Positions 14,942-22,764 of a stretch of DNA of 33,883 bases are shown piece after piece. Under the pieces are notes generated by a model. The model was not told where the DNA came from. It searched no databases and worked only from the letters and a program-made list of their open reading frames with translations. Source of the DNA: a virus; the IMG/VR virus record IMGVR_UViG_3300023240_000057, positions 1 through 33,883 of that record, one strand, 5' to 3'. Made by a program: the position numbers and the translations under genes. The stretch's first letter is position 1. Each line of letters begins with the position of its first letter.

Positions 14942-16009
14942 ATGAATAAACTTAAAAACGATTCACCAGCAGCCGAACGATTCTACGGCCTCCATTTCGC
15001 ACCTGGCCTTGCTGAATACCAATACCCTGATGGTTCCAAACGTGTTTACATTAGTGAATCAACCGCAAAGACTATGAACAATAGCTTTGAGGGCAAACCT
15101 TTATACGTCGATCATATTGATGAAGTCACAGATAAAACATTTCAAGAGGCGGCAGGTTACGTTGTCAAATCTTTTTACAATGAAGCGGATGGCCACCACT
15201 GGGCTGAGTTTATTGTAACAACAAACGAGGGCAAAGACGCTATCAAGCGCGGCTTGCAACTTTCCAACGCATACTTTCCTACCGAAAAAGGCCAGGGCGG
15301 TGAATGGCATGGGATGGATTATGAAGAAGAAATTCTTGATGCAGAGTATGAACACTTGGCTATCGTGGGCAATCCACGGTATGCAGAAAGTGTAATTTAC
15401 ACACCAGAAGAGTTTAAGAAGTACAACGAGGATAAAAAAGTTGAACTTGGTATTCTCATGAACCAGAAGGAGAAAAAGGAAATGAAATTTAATATCTTTA
15501 AAAAAGAAAAAGTCAAAAACAGCGAAGAGCATGCAGGGTATGTATATGAGCTTCCGAAGAGTAAGGTTGAAGTCACCATTGAAGAAATGGTTGCGATCTC
15601 TGATTTGGTTAAGGTAAAAAATGCCGATGACTATGAAGTGTCGTATGAAGAAATGGTAAACGTGGACGGAGAATCTGTTTCAGTTGAAAAACTTGTAGAG
15701 TGCTACAAAGCTTCAACCGACATGGTTGTTGAGGAAGACGCTGCCATGGAAAATGAAGACGACGACAAAGACAAAGACGACAAAGCGGAAAACATGGATG
15801 AGGACGACAAAGACGAAGACAAATCTGAAAATGAAGACGAAGTTGAAGTTGAAGTCGAAATTGAAGATGAAGATGATGATGAAGATAAAAAAGAAAACAC
15901 CATCAAAAGTTTGAAAGATGCAAGTCGCAAAATTTCAAAGGTAGAACGTAAAACAATTGATCTTATGCACAACAAAATTGGGCGCGGAAACGCTCGTTAC
16001 GGTTCATAG
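14942..16009 (+). CDS. DUF2213-like prohead protease with acidic scaffold tail
   Basis: The first 160 residues of this 355-residue protein resemble a DUF2213/prohead-protease domain. LYVDHIDE (about 54-61), LSNAYFP (about 102-108) and EHLAIVGNPR (about 138-147) lie where the His, Ser and conserved strand of the HK97-type protease fold occur. Residues about 180-355 include a very acidic Asp/Glu/Lys-rich stretch (about 262-320) followed by a basic end, typical of scaffold proteins. Protease-scaffold fusions shape the shell and are then cleaved. A strong internal ribosome-binding site and ATG at 15482 could release the scaffold separately. The catalytic residues are inferred by pattern. Confidence 0.82.
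   Translation: MNKLKNDSPAAERFYGLHFAPGLAEYQYPDGSKRVYISESTAKTMNNSFEGKPLYVDHIDEVTDKTFQEAAGYVVKSFYNEADGHHWAEFIVTTNEGKDAIKRGLQLSNAYFPTEKGQGGEWHGMDYEEEILDAEYEHLAIVGNPRYAESVIYTPEEFKKYNEDKKVELGILMNQKEKKEMKFNIFKKEKVKNSEEHAGYVYELPKSKVEVTIEEMVAISDLVKVKNADDYEVSYEEMVNVDGESVSVEKLVECYKASTDMVVEEDAAMENEDDDKDKDDKAENMDEDDKDEDKSENEDEVEVEVEIEDEDDDEDKKENTIKSLKDASRKISKVERKTIDLMHNKIGRGNARYGS
15482..16009 (+). CDS. Candidate nested scaffold protein (internal start)
   Basis: Within the protease-scaffold frame, AGAAGGAG at 15465-15472 precedes an in-frame ATG at 15482 by 9 nt. Translation from there gives 175 residues, starting MKFNIFKKEK, that cover exactly the acidic scaffold region. Nested scaffold genes within capsid-protease genes are known in lambda-like phages (C/Nu3). 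The ribosome-binding site is better than that of most genes here; expression itself is inferred. Confidence 0.5.
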   Translation: MKFNIFKKEKVKNSEEHAGYVYELPKSKVEVTIEEMVAISDLVKVKNADDYEVSYEEMVNVDGESVSVEKLVECYKASTDMVVEEDAAMENEDDDKDKDDKAENMDEDDKDEDKSENEDEVEVEVEIEDEDDDEDKKENTIKSLKDASRKISKVERKTIDLMHNKIGRGNARYGS

Positions 16010-16029
16010 GTAAAGGAAAGGTATAAAAG

Positions 16030-16488
16030 ATGACACAATCAATAAATCAATTTAGCCAAGCGCCTGAGAAGGGTAGCAGCGATTTACAAACTCAACCAAA
16101 TACTATTCCGTGCCAAGTATTGAGCACAGAGGCAGTTGCTTTGGTTCCTGGTCAAGCAGTAGTTATTTCAGATACCGCCGGTGGCGCTCCTGTTGTTACT
16201 CTTGCAGCAACAGATACCGATGAAATCTTCGGTGTTGTTATCACTGACTTTAAAGATTCAGACTTTCCGGCAAGTGCGCCTGTGGAGATTGCTTCTGATT
16301 ACAATGTCGTTTACTTGGAAGCTGGAGCAGCGATCGCTCGCGGCGCTCGTGTCCAATATGAAGTGACAGGTGAAAAAGTAATTACAGCGGTCACTGGTAA
16401 GACTGTTGTGGGTAATGCACTCGACAAGGCCGCCGCTGATGGCGATCTAATCCGTGTAATGATTAAAATCGTTCTTGTAGCACTATAG
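16030..16488 (+). CDS. Capsid decoration/cement protein (DUF2190-like)
   Basis: This 152-residue beta-rich protein lies just before the major capsid gene. The run of short strands with Gly/Ala turns (ALVPGQAVVISDT, VVYLEAGAAIARGARVQYE, VVGNALDKAAADGDLIRVMI) matches the DUF2190-type small capsid proteins that bind the outside of the shell and stabilise it. GGTATAAAAG precedes the ATG. A head fibre base is a less likely alternative. Size and context fit. Confidence 0.8.
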   Translation: MTQSINQFSQAPEKGSSDLQTQPNTIPCQVLSTEAVALVPGQAVVISDTAGGAPVVTLAATDTDEIFGVVITDFKDSDFPASAPVEIASDYNVVYLEAGAAIARGARVQYEVTGEKVITAVTGKTVVGNALDKAAADGDLIRVMIKIVLVAL

Positions 16489-16508
16489 AAAGTTAGGGGA
16501 TAAAAAAT

Positions 16509-17522
16509 ATGAAACACAAAATCTTAAATAGTCAGGGCAAGGAAGTTTTACTCAATGCCGAGGAAAAGCGTATTGCTAAATTAAACCAACGTCATGTAAA
16601 TGCACTTGGTGCAAAAATTGACATCACAACATTAACCACGATTATCAAATCGGTCACTGAGCAAAAGTTTTTCGAAATTGCGCCTGCTGATTATATTCCA
16701 GTTCAAGTTGGAGAGGGTGCATGGGGCGTAGAGCTTACAACTTTCAGATCATTTGATTTGGGTGGTGATTTTGAAACAGGTATTATCAATACCGGCGCAA
16801 GCAATGCTAGACTAGCACAAGCTGACGCAGGCGTTGATTCAGTAAGCATCGCGATCCAAAACTGGGCCAAGGGTGTGAACTGGTCAAAACCTGAATTGGA
16901 ATTTGCACAGCGCGCTGTCAATTTTGATTTGATTACTGCAAAAGAAAAATCACGCAAAAGAAACTGGGATTTGGGAATCCAAAAAACAGCCTTTCTTGGT
17001 TTGGACATCGCAGGAATCAGTGGTTTGTTTACTCAAGCTGGAACAACAATCAATCTAACAACAATCACAAAAGCAATTAGCACCATGACCGGCGCTGAAC
17101 TTAAAGCATTTTGTGCCGTTGTACTCGGTAATTACCGTACCAACTGTGTCAACACTGCATGGCCTACACATTTTGTTATTCCAGAAAGTGATTACCTTGG
17201 ACTCGCAGCACCTTCATCCGCTGATTTTCCATTGAAATCTGTTTTGGAAGTATTGCAAGATACCTTCAAAATAATGACCAAAAACCCGAACTTCCAAATT
17301 ATGCCTTGCGCATACGCGGACGCGGCAAACAACAGCCTCGGTGCTCAACGATACGCATTGTACAATGCTGATCCGGAATCTATCCGCATGGATATTCCAG
17401 TTGATTACACCAGCACATTGGCTGCCACTATGAACAACTTTCAATTTGAGAGTGTCGCATACGGTCAGTTTACTGGGGTTAAAGCGTACAGACCTACCGA
17501 ACTTCTTTACTTTGAATTTTAG
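16509..17522 (+). CDS. Major capsid protein (DUF2184-like)
   Basis: This 337-residue protein follows the decoration gene and is followed by a strong terminator, as expected for the most expressed head gene. Features such as YIPVQVGEGAWGVELTTF (about 62-79), NWAKGVNWSKPELEFAQ and the C-terminal VDYTSTLAATMNNFQFESVAYGQ segment match DUF2184 capsid proteins of HK97-like fold. The N-terminus has no long delta domain, consistent with a separate scaffold. AGGGGATAAAAAAT precedes the ATG. Sequence similarity was judged by eye. Confidence 0.88.
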   Translation: MKHKILNSQGKEVLLNAEEKRIAKLNQRHVNALGAKIDITTLTTIIKSVTEQKFFEIAPADYIPVQVGEGAWGVELTTFRSFDLGGDFETGIINTGASNARLAQADAGVDSVSIAIQNWAKGVNWSKPELEFAQRAVNFDLITAKEKSRKRNWDLGIQKTAFLGLDIAGISGLFTQAGTTINLTTITKAISTMTGAELKAFCAVVLGNYRTNCVNTAWPTHFVIPESDYLGLAAPSSADFPLKSVLEVLQDTFKIMTKNPNFQIMPCAYADAANNSLGAQRYALYNADPESIRMDIPVDYTSTLAATMNNFQFESVAYGQFTGVKAYRPTELLYFEF

Positions 17523-17556
17523 TCCATCGTAAAATAGAAGTAAGAAAAGGTAAAAA

Positions 17557-17592
17557 CAAGGGGGGTAGGGTATTATCCCTGCCCCTTTTTTT
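17557..17592 (+). terminator. Strong intrinsic terminator after the capsid gene
   Basis: A GC-rich hairpin with stem arms at 17558-17570 and 17577-17589 and a 6-nt TATTAT loop is followed directly by a T-run ending at 17592. The core pairs GGGGGGTAGGG with CCCTGCCCC and contains one G-T pair. It lies between the major capsid gene and the next head-tail gene, so it would limit read-through from the head operon. Confidence 0.9.
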
Positions 17593-17610
17593 GTTTATAG
17601 AAAGGGTTAC

Positions 17611-18042
17611 ATGTATACAGCACCATCAGTCGCAGACTTCAAAGCCTTTTTTGTAAGGGATTTCAAGTATGATGCAGACCCAGATATTGGAATCACCGAC
17701 ACAGATATTACAAACGCACTTACCGAAGCAGGTTGCACAATCAACATCACTCTTTTCCCCAAGCAAGAAATTTATACGCTTGGCTATTTACTACTGGCAG
17801 CTCATAATTTGGTTTGCTCAATAACTGCGTCCTCACAGGGCTTGTCAGGGCAGTATGAAGGGCTTCTTACAAATAAATCTGTAGGCAGTGTTTCTGTTGG
17901 TTTCCAGATACCTGAGCAATTCTTAAAAGATGCCTACCTATCCATTTTAGCCAAAACCAATTACGGAGTTAGATACCTACAGTTGATTCTGCCATACATG
18001 GTGGGCAACATATATTCAGTTGAAGGGCGTACTCATGCCTAA
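17611..18042 (+). CDS. Head-tail connector (DUF4054-like)
   Basis: This 143-residue protein starts at the ATG after AAAGGG, just past the terminator. The beginning (TAPSVADFKAFFVRDFKYDAD) and the pattern of DTDITNALTEA, then LGYLLLAAHNLV, match DUF4054 adaptors, which bind below the portal. The C-terminal RYLQLILPYMVG is also family-like. Its end overlaps the next gene by 8 nt. Functional assignment is by family pattern and position. Confidence 0.85.
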   Translation: MYTAPSVADFKAFFVRDFKYDADPDIGITDTDITNALTEAGCTINITLFPKQEIYTLGYLLLAAHNLVCSITASSQGLSGQYEGLLTNKSVGSVSVGFQIPEQFLKDAYLSILAKTNYGVRYLQLILPYMVGNIYSVEGRTHA

Positions 18043-18514
18043 GAAAACCAGCGTTAAGATGGAGAACAAGAACTTGAAGGCACTTATTACCGCTTTCGAA
18101 AACTTGCCTGTCGCGCGCGTGGGAATATTACAAGCAAAGAACCAACGGCCAGATGATGATGACGGCGGTAACGGACTCACTAATGTTGAGCTAGGAACCT
18201 TGATGGAGTTTGGGGGTAGCACTATGCCAGCTCGATCTTTCTTGCGTATGCCTATTGCAGAAAAATTAGATGAATTTCTTGAAGATCGTGGAGCTTTTGA
18301 AAAAGAAAACATCAAGCAGGTCATCGCTGAAAAATCATTAAACGTATGGATGGGCAAAGTCGCAGCAACAGCGGCGGACACAGTAGCGGAAGCCTTTAAG
18401 ACAGGCGGCTTTGGGCAATGGAAGCCATCAGACATGAAGTACAAAAAGAATAAGCAAACCCTGGTAGAAGAGGGCTTCCTGCGCGACTCGGTTGGATGGG
18501 ATATTAAAGAATGA
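18035..18514 (+). CDS. Head-tail joining/tail completion protein (HK97 gp10-like)
   Basis: An upstream in-frame TTG at 18020 exists, but the ATG at 18035 is preceded by GAAGG and is preferred, giving 159 residues. The order ELGTLMEFG, then MPARSFLRMP, then a helix and GFGQWKPSDMKYKK with a terminal TLVEEGFLRDSVGW is typical of virion morphogenesis/HK97 gp10-like proteins, which join head and tail. It overlaps the previous gene by 8 nt and the next by 4 nt. Confidence 0.82.
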   Translation: MPKKTSVKMENKNLKALITAFENLPVARVGILQAKNQRPDDDDGGNGLTNVELGTLMEFGGSTMPARSFLRMPIAEKLDEFLEDRGAFEKENIKQVIAEKSLNVWMGKVAATAADTVAEAFKTGGFGQWKPSDMKYKKNKQTLVEEGFLRDSVGWDIKE

Positions 18515-18885
18515 TTAACGGCAATTCAAATGGCCCTAACGATCTTGGTTTACCCAACGTAGTTGTGGCCCTTGATAACTGGTATCAAAATATGACTTTC
18601 CAAACAGTGGTTAAAAGTATTCTAAACGGTTTGCTTGTTGAAACTTTGACAGAAATTATTTTCAAAGGGGTGATGCAACCGTTAAGCCCTGAAAACCTCA
18701 AAATAAAGCCACAGGAGCAACGATATTTTATATGGCAGCAACTACATTGCGATATCAGTTTGAACCTCTTAGTCGATGATATCGCGCAGTACGCGGGCAA
18801 TTCATACAGGGTCATGGCCAAGTATGATTATAATAAGTACGGATATTATGAATATCATCTTGTAGACGAAGGGCCAGTTGTATGA
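18511..18885 (+). CDS. Probable neck/head-tail protein
   Basis: This 124-residue protein lies in a four-gene coupled string of head-tail connectors (ATGA-type overlaps on both sides). It is beta-rich in the second half (RYFIWQQLHCDISLNLLVDD, YRVMAKYDYNKYGYYEYHLV). I recognise no specific family; position and size fit a neck or stopper protein like those between the tail completion and tail terminator genes of Bcep781/Pam3-like phages. Confidence 0.75.
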   Translation: MINGNSNGPNDLGLPNVVVALDNWYQNMTFQTVVKSILNGLLVETLTEIIFKGVMQPLSPENLKIKPQEQRYFIWQQLHCDISLNLLVDDIAQYAGNSYRVMAKYDYNKYGYYEYHLVDEGPVV

Positions 18886-19619
18886 TTGTTATAACCAACT
18901 CGCAATTTATTACACGCGGCGGCAAAAGTGTTTTCCATGTCTCTGCTGGTGTCGCGCCCTATGTCTACAGCGTAGAGGCTGGGGGGGTCGGCGGTAGTAT
19001 AGATGCTAATGGTGTTTATACTGCCCCTTACGCTTACGGCACCGATACGATCAAGGTTGTCGATTCTCTATTAGATGAGGCGTTTTTGCCGGTATACTCC
19101 CTGACTCATATTCAGCTAGTGGCCAACGTCATCCAAACTTCAATGAGCCTAGCAACCGATCGGGTATGGATTTTCGATCAAAAGATCATGGCCCCCAAGG
19201 ATGATAATTTATTTATAACCCTCCGTGAGCTATCCTGTAAGGTATTTTCAAACAACATGCGCGTCATCGACGGCATACCCAATCAGACAACCAACTTCCA
19301 AGCCCAATACTCCATAGATATTGAGAGTCATTCTTTGGAAGCGTTGCAGCGCAAAGAAGAAGTCATTATGGCCCTACGCGGTCAATACGCACAGAATCAA
19401 CAGACCTTGAATGGTTTCAAGATCGCGGGCGTTGCAACATCATTTGTCAATCTATCTGAATTAGAAGGTAGCGCGATCCCTTACCGCTACAATATTACAA
19501 TGAATGTTTTATATGCGAAAATATTTGTAGATCAAGCCGCATCGTATTACGATGAGTTTGACATTTCTATTGATACAAATTCAGGGGATCATGAGGAAAT
19601 CGACACCAGGAACTTATAG
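18882..19619 (+). CDS. Tail terminator-like protein with N-terminal Ig-like domain
   Basis: This 245-residue protein appears to be a fusion. Residues about 1-70 look like a bacterial Ig-like repeat (SAGVAPYVYSVEAGG, then IDANGVYTAPYAYGTDTIKVVDS). Residues about 75-245 resemble the LIC_12616-type tail terminator: FQAQYSIDIESHSLEALQRK, EVIMALRGQYAQNQQ, and LEGSAIPYRYNITMNVLY. Tail terminators cap the tube and join it to the head. The extra domain would project from the neck and could bind a surface carbohydrate or stabilise the joint. The stop lies 41 nt before the next gene. Confidence 0.75.
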   Translation: MIVITNSQFITRGGKSVFHVSAGVAPYVYSVEAGGVGGSIDANGVYTAPYAYGTDTIKVVDSLLDEAFLPVYSLTHIQLVANVIQTSMSLATDRVWIFDQKIMAPKDDNLFITLRELSCKVFSNNMRVIDGIPNQTTNFQAQYSIDIESHSLEALQRKEEVIMALRGQYAQNQQTLNGFKIAGVATSFVNLSELEGSAIPYRYNITMNVLYAKIFVDQAASYYDEFDISIDTNSGDHEEIDTRNL

Positions 19620-19660
19620 GCATGTCCCAACAATCCAAGCAGAAAGAGTAAGGTAGAAAA

Positions 19661-20353
19661 ATGGCTGATAAAAAAATAACAGATTTAGACCCAATCGCAA
19701 CGCTTGACGTTACAGACGTTTTACCCGTTGTTGATCTTACCGATGACACTACAAAAAAAGTTACCGTTCAACAAATCATTGATGAGGTTACGCCAGGTGG
19801 CGCGGTTGATTCGGTCAATGGTCAAACTGGCACTGTAGTTCTTACAACTGACCTTGTAGCGGAAGGTGCTACAGACAAATATGTTACAGCAGCGCAAAAA
19901 ACAAAGCTTGATGGAATCGCAGCACCTGATTATTTAAGTGTCTTCCTATTGGTAGATCAAACAACTAATTTGACAGCAGGCAATCCTATCGTTTTCGATA
20001 CAATAGGCGATCAACCTTCACTGAGTGATATTGCATACAATAACACAACAGGTATTTTCACAATTCAAGCTGGCACTTATGATATGTCCTTTTTCGCACA
20101 GGCTGAGACGTCTGGATTGTTGTATTGCAGATGCACTGGCGCAACAACTGCTGCGCCAGGATCACCTTTTGATTTATCTGCATTAACTGGTTTCGGTGAA
20201 CTTGCTGGATCGAGTAGAGCATGGCCTATAAAGTTTATTTACACAGCGACAGAGGAAACAACCTTCCAATATGAAATCTTGCTTAATTCAGCAACATCAG
20301 ACATCCGGGGTTACTCAACTTGGGCAACAATTATAAAGGTCGCGAGCGTGTAA
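19661..20353 (+). CDS. Fibre-like structural protein (head or neck fibre)
   Basis: This 230-residue protein starts after AAGGTAGAAAA. Residues about 47-88 (VDSVNGQTGTVVLTTDLVAE, TDKYVTAAQKTKLDGIA) are a linker widely seen in phage fibres. The C-terminal 130 residues alternate beta strands (TGIFTIQAGTYDMSFFAQAE, TTFQYEILLN) like C1q/TNF-type trimeric heads of fibres. It is placed between the tail terminator and sheath genes, an odd place for a tail fibre, so a head or neck fibre is likely. A remnant of another fibre follows it, indicating gene replacement. Confidence 0.75.
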   Translation: MADKKITDLDPIATLDVTDVLPVVDLTDDTTKKVTVQQIIDEVTPGGAVDSVNGQTGTVVLTTDLVAEGATDKYVTAAQKTKLDGIAAPDYLSVFLLVDQTTNLTAGNPIVFDTIGDQPSLSDIAYNNTTGIFTIQAGTYDMSFFAQAETSGLLYCRCTGATTAAPGSPFDLSALTGFGELAGSSRAWPIKFIYTATEETTFQYEILLNSATSDIRGYSTWATIIKVASV

Positions 20354-20355
20354 AT

Positions 20356-20457
20356 AATGGTGAAGGTGGAACAGGCGCGGCAAACAGTGCTTCTCAAGGA
20401 TCAATCCAAGGCGGAGAAGGTCGTGCAGGAATCGTTATTGTTGAGGAATTTTATTAA
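20356..20457 (+). pseudogene. C-terminal remnant of a glycine-rich tail fibre
   Basis: Directly after the previous stop, and in a different frame, 33 codons ending at TAA read NGEGGTGAANSASQGSIQGG, then a tail ending in GIVIVEEFY. This Gly/Asn-rich run with a terminal IVIVEEFY is the classic end of phage tail-fibre proteins. The frame closes at TAA 20284 upstream with no start. It looks like the leftover 3' end of a fibre gene displaced by recombination. Confidence 0.75.
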
Positions 20458-20481
20458 AATTTTATATAAAAAGGAGAAAAA

Positions 20482-21903
20482 ATGAGCAACTTATCAATAA
20501 ACAATGTCATCAATGTTTCGGTTTCCCAAGTGGGCGCTGGCATTGGTCAATATAACACATCAAACATAGCTTTGTTTTCGCATGAAGCTTATGAAACGAG
20601 CTTCGGGACTGATGGATATAAACTTTACTTGTCACCAACTGATGTGGAAACTGACTTTGGAAGCGCGAGTGTAACTTACAAGCAAGCTCTTGCAGTATTT
20701 TCGCAGCAACCTAACATGCTTGCAGGTGGCGGATACCTTGTTATTATTCCGGTTATGACAGAAACCCAAACTGTCGCGTTTGATTTAACACCCGACGCGG
20801 GCGACTTTACTTTGTCTTATGACGGCGTAGATTCGAGCCCGATCAATTGGGACGACACGGCGGCGCAAATACAGGTATCACTCCGAATGATTGCGGGTCT
20901 TGAAGATATTATTGTAACAGGTGCGATTGATTCAATCACTGGATTAACTGTAGATATGCAGGGCGTACCGGGCGATCCATTGCCACTTGTTTCTTCTGCA
21001 AACTCACTTGTGGACGGTGCAACCGCGGTTGTTATTACAGTGACAGAAAATGAAGAAAGCCTTGGCGAAGCAATCACCAGAACATCGGACTTGATTGAAT
21101 ACTTCGGCATCATCTCAACCTACATTCAAGCAGAAGCGGAACTTCTTGCAGCGGCAGCGGTTGTGCAAGCTGAAAGCAAAATTGTTTTCTTTGTTCAAAC
21201 AAACGTACTTACTTTGGAAGTGGGCGGAACGCTTGACTTGTTACGACAAGGATCGTTTACCCACTCAAGGGGCTTGTTTTACGGTAGCCTACTCGAAGCG
21301 GACGCGCTCAACTTTATGGCAGCGTATGCTTCAAGAGGGTTATCAACAAACTTTGATGGTTCCCTAACTACCCAAACAATGCACCTGAAAAGCTTGGCAA
21401 CTGTTGTTGCTGATACTTCGATGGATCAAACAAAGCTCAACAAAGCTGAAAACGCAGGCGCAGATGTTTACATAAGCATCCAGGGCGTAGCGAAAACATT
21501 TACAAGCGGTGAGAATGACTTCTTTGATAATGTTTACAACTTGCTTTGGTTTGTTGGTGATCTTAAAGTTGCAGCGTTCAACGTGCTTGCGCAGAACGCA
21601 ACCAAGATTGCACAAACAGAAGAGGGCATCGGCATCATTAAAAGCTCTTTGCGCGCGGTATGCGAACAAGGTGTCACGAACAACTACTTGGCTCCTGGAA
21701 CATGGACTTCACCAACAACCTTCGGGGTGCAGGGTGATTTCTTTGATAACATCGATCAACGTGGGTACTACATCTACAGTCAACCAATTGGATTGCAATC
21801 ACCAGCGGATCGTTCGGATCGAAAAGCTCCGTTGATTCAAATTGCAGCCAAGCAAGCGGGCGCGGTTCACAGCATAGATATCATTGTAAATATTAACGAG
21901 TAA
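20482..21903 (+). CDS. Contractile tail sheath protein (DUF3383-like)
   Basis: This 473-residue protein fits DUF3383 sheaths: the N-terminal INNVINVSVSQVGAG strand, SFGTDGYKLYLSPTDVETDFG, the Tyr/Phe-rich middle, and the C-terminal TFGVQGDFFDNIDQRGYYIY and VHSIDIIVNINE. Presence of a sheath makes this a contractile-tailed phage. Residues about 95-195 read as an inserted beta domain (FTLSYDGVDSSPINWDDTA, then IIVTGAIDS), probably facing outward. GGAGAAAAA precedes the ATG. It is followed after 11 nt by the tube gene, the expected order. Confidence 0.93.
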   Translation: MSNLSINNVINVSVSQVGAGIGQYNTSNIALFSHEAYETSFGTDGYKLYLSPTDVETDFGSASVTYKQALAVFSQQPNMLAGGGYLVIIPVMTETQTVAFDLTPDAGDFTLSYDGVDSSPINWDDTAAQIQVSLRMIAGLEDIIVTGAIDSITGLTVDMQGVPGDPLPLVSSANSLVDGATAVVITVTENEESLGEAITRTSDLIEYFGIISTYIQAEAELLAAAAVVQAESKIVFFVQTNVLTLEVGGTLDLLRQGSFTHSRGLFYGSLLEADALNFMAAYASRGLSTNFDGSLTTQTMHLKSLATVVADTSMDQTKLNKAENAGADVYISIQGVAKTFTSGENDFFDNVYNLLWFVGDLKVAAFNVLAQNATKIAQTEEGIGIIKSSLRAVCEQGVTNNYLAPGTWTSPTTFGVQGDFFDNIDQRGYYIYSQPIGLQSPADRSDRKAPLIQIAAKQAGAVHSIDIIVNINE

Positions 21904-21914
21904 GGGAGAAAAAA

Positions 21915-22370
21915 ATGTCAAAAGCTAGTTTAACAGGAAGCGATACGGTTGTTATAAACGATCGTAACTTTGCTGATTTTGCAGATGGCGATTGCGTAAC
22001 GCTTGATTTTGAAGGCGATATCGCAGATGCAAAAACAGGAAAAAATGGTAACACAATTTACTCTATCAATGAAACAGGCCGTCTATGCACTATGACAGTG
22101 CGTTTGCTGCGTGGGTCTGTTGATGACAAGTACCTCAATAAATTGCTAGAACAACAAAGCGCAAACTTTGCTGGTTTTGTTTTAATGTTTGGTGAGTTTG
22201 TCAAGCGCGTTGGTGACGGTGCGGGCAATGTTTTGCAAGATACTTACATTGTATCGGGTGGAATTTTCACAAAGCGTGTAAATGCTAAAATGAACGTAGA
22301 GGGTGACGTGGAACAAAGTGTTTCTGTTTACACTATGAAATTCTCTAACTCACCGAGAGCGTTGACGTAA
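21915..22370 (+). CDS. Tail tube protein (DUF3277-like)
   Basis: This 151-residue protein follows the sheath gene with GGGAGAAAAAA before the ATG. NFADFADGDCVTLDFEGDI, LLEQQSANFAGFVLMFGEFV and the end YTMKFSNSPRALT match DUF3277 tubes. Subunits stack as hexamers inside the sheath. The length and the sheath-tube-chaperone order are standard. No unusual feature is seen. Confidence 0.92.
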   Translation: MSKASLTGSDTVVINDRNFADFADGDCVTLDFEGDIADAKTGKNGNTIYSINETGRLCTMTVRLLRGSVDDKYLNKLLEQQSANFAGFVLMFGEFVKRVGDGAGNVLQDTYIVSGGIFTKRVNAKMNVEGDVEQSVSVYTMKFSNSPRALT

Positions 22371-22371
22371 T

Positions 22372-22764
22372 ATGAAAAACATGGAATTAGATAGTGGCGC
22401 AAAGTTGGCAATGACGTTGGCACCTTTTTCGGATGGTCATAACCTGTTCAAAGCTTTTGCAAAAGAGCTTGAGCAGGCCGACCTTGATCCGAACGGTGAT
22501 GCGTTAAATCCTATGGCAATTAAAAATCTTTTTTGCAGGCTCGCCTGGTCAAAGGATGTTGAGAAGTGCTTATGGGATTGCATGAAGCGCGCTACCTATA
22601 ATGGGGTAAAAATTACACCTGATCTTTTTGAAGAAGAAGATGCAAGGGAAGATTTTATTATAGTTTGTTCGGAAGTGGGGTCGTATAACCTTGGCCCTTT
22701 TACGAAAAGCCTTTATGCAAAGTATTTACCAGGTCTGGAAGCACTGAAAGCTACCCAAGAGTAG
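22372..22764 (+). CDS. Tail assembly chaperone, zero-frame product
   Basis: This 130-residue protein starts 1 nt after the tube stop. It has helical stretches (HNLFKAFAKELEQADLD, IKNLFCRLAWSKDVEKCLWDC) and lies between the tube and tape-measure genes, the position of G/GT-type tail assembly chaperones that bind the tape measure during tube assembly. A -1 frame opens at 22689 and runs past the stop to 22931, implying a frameshifted longer form. Sequence family recognition is moderate; genomic position and the overlapping frame are the main evidence. Confidence 0.82.
   Translation: MKNMELDSGAKLAMTLAPFSDGHNLFKAFAKELEQADLDPNGDALNPMAIKNLFCRLAWSKDVEKCLWDCMKRATYNGVKITPDLFEEEDAREDFIIVCSEVGSYNLGPFTKSLYAKYLPGLEALKATQE

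Noticed and set aside
15700-15975. Minus-strand serine-rich ORF opposite the acidic scaffold region
   Set aside because: It is the mirror of the GAC/GAA-rich scaffold codons, with no ribosome-binding site or context.
20438-20466. Promoter-like TTGTTG-N17-TTTATA upstream of the sheath gene
   Set aside because: Both hexamers are poor and the region is simply AT-rich; there is no other support for a promoter here.
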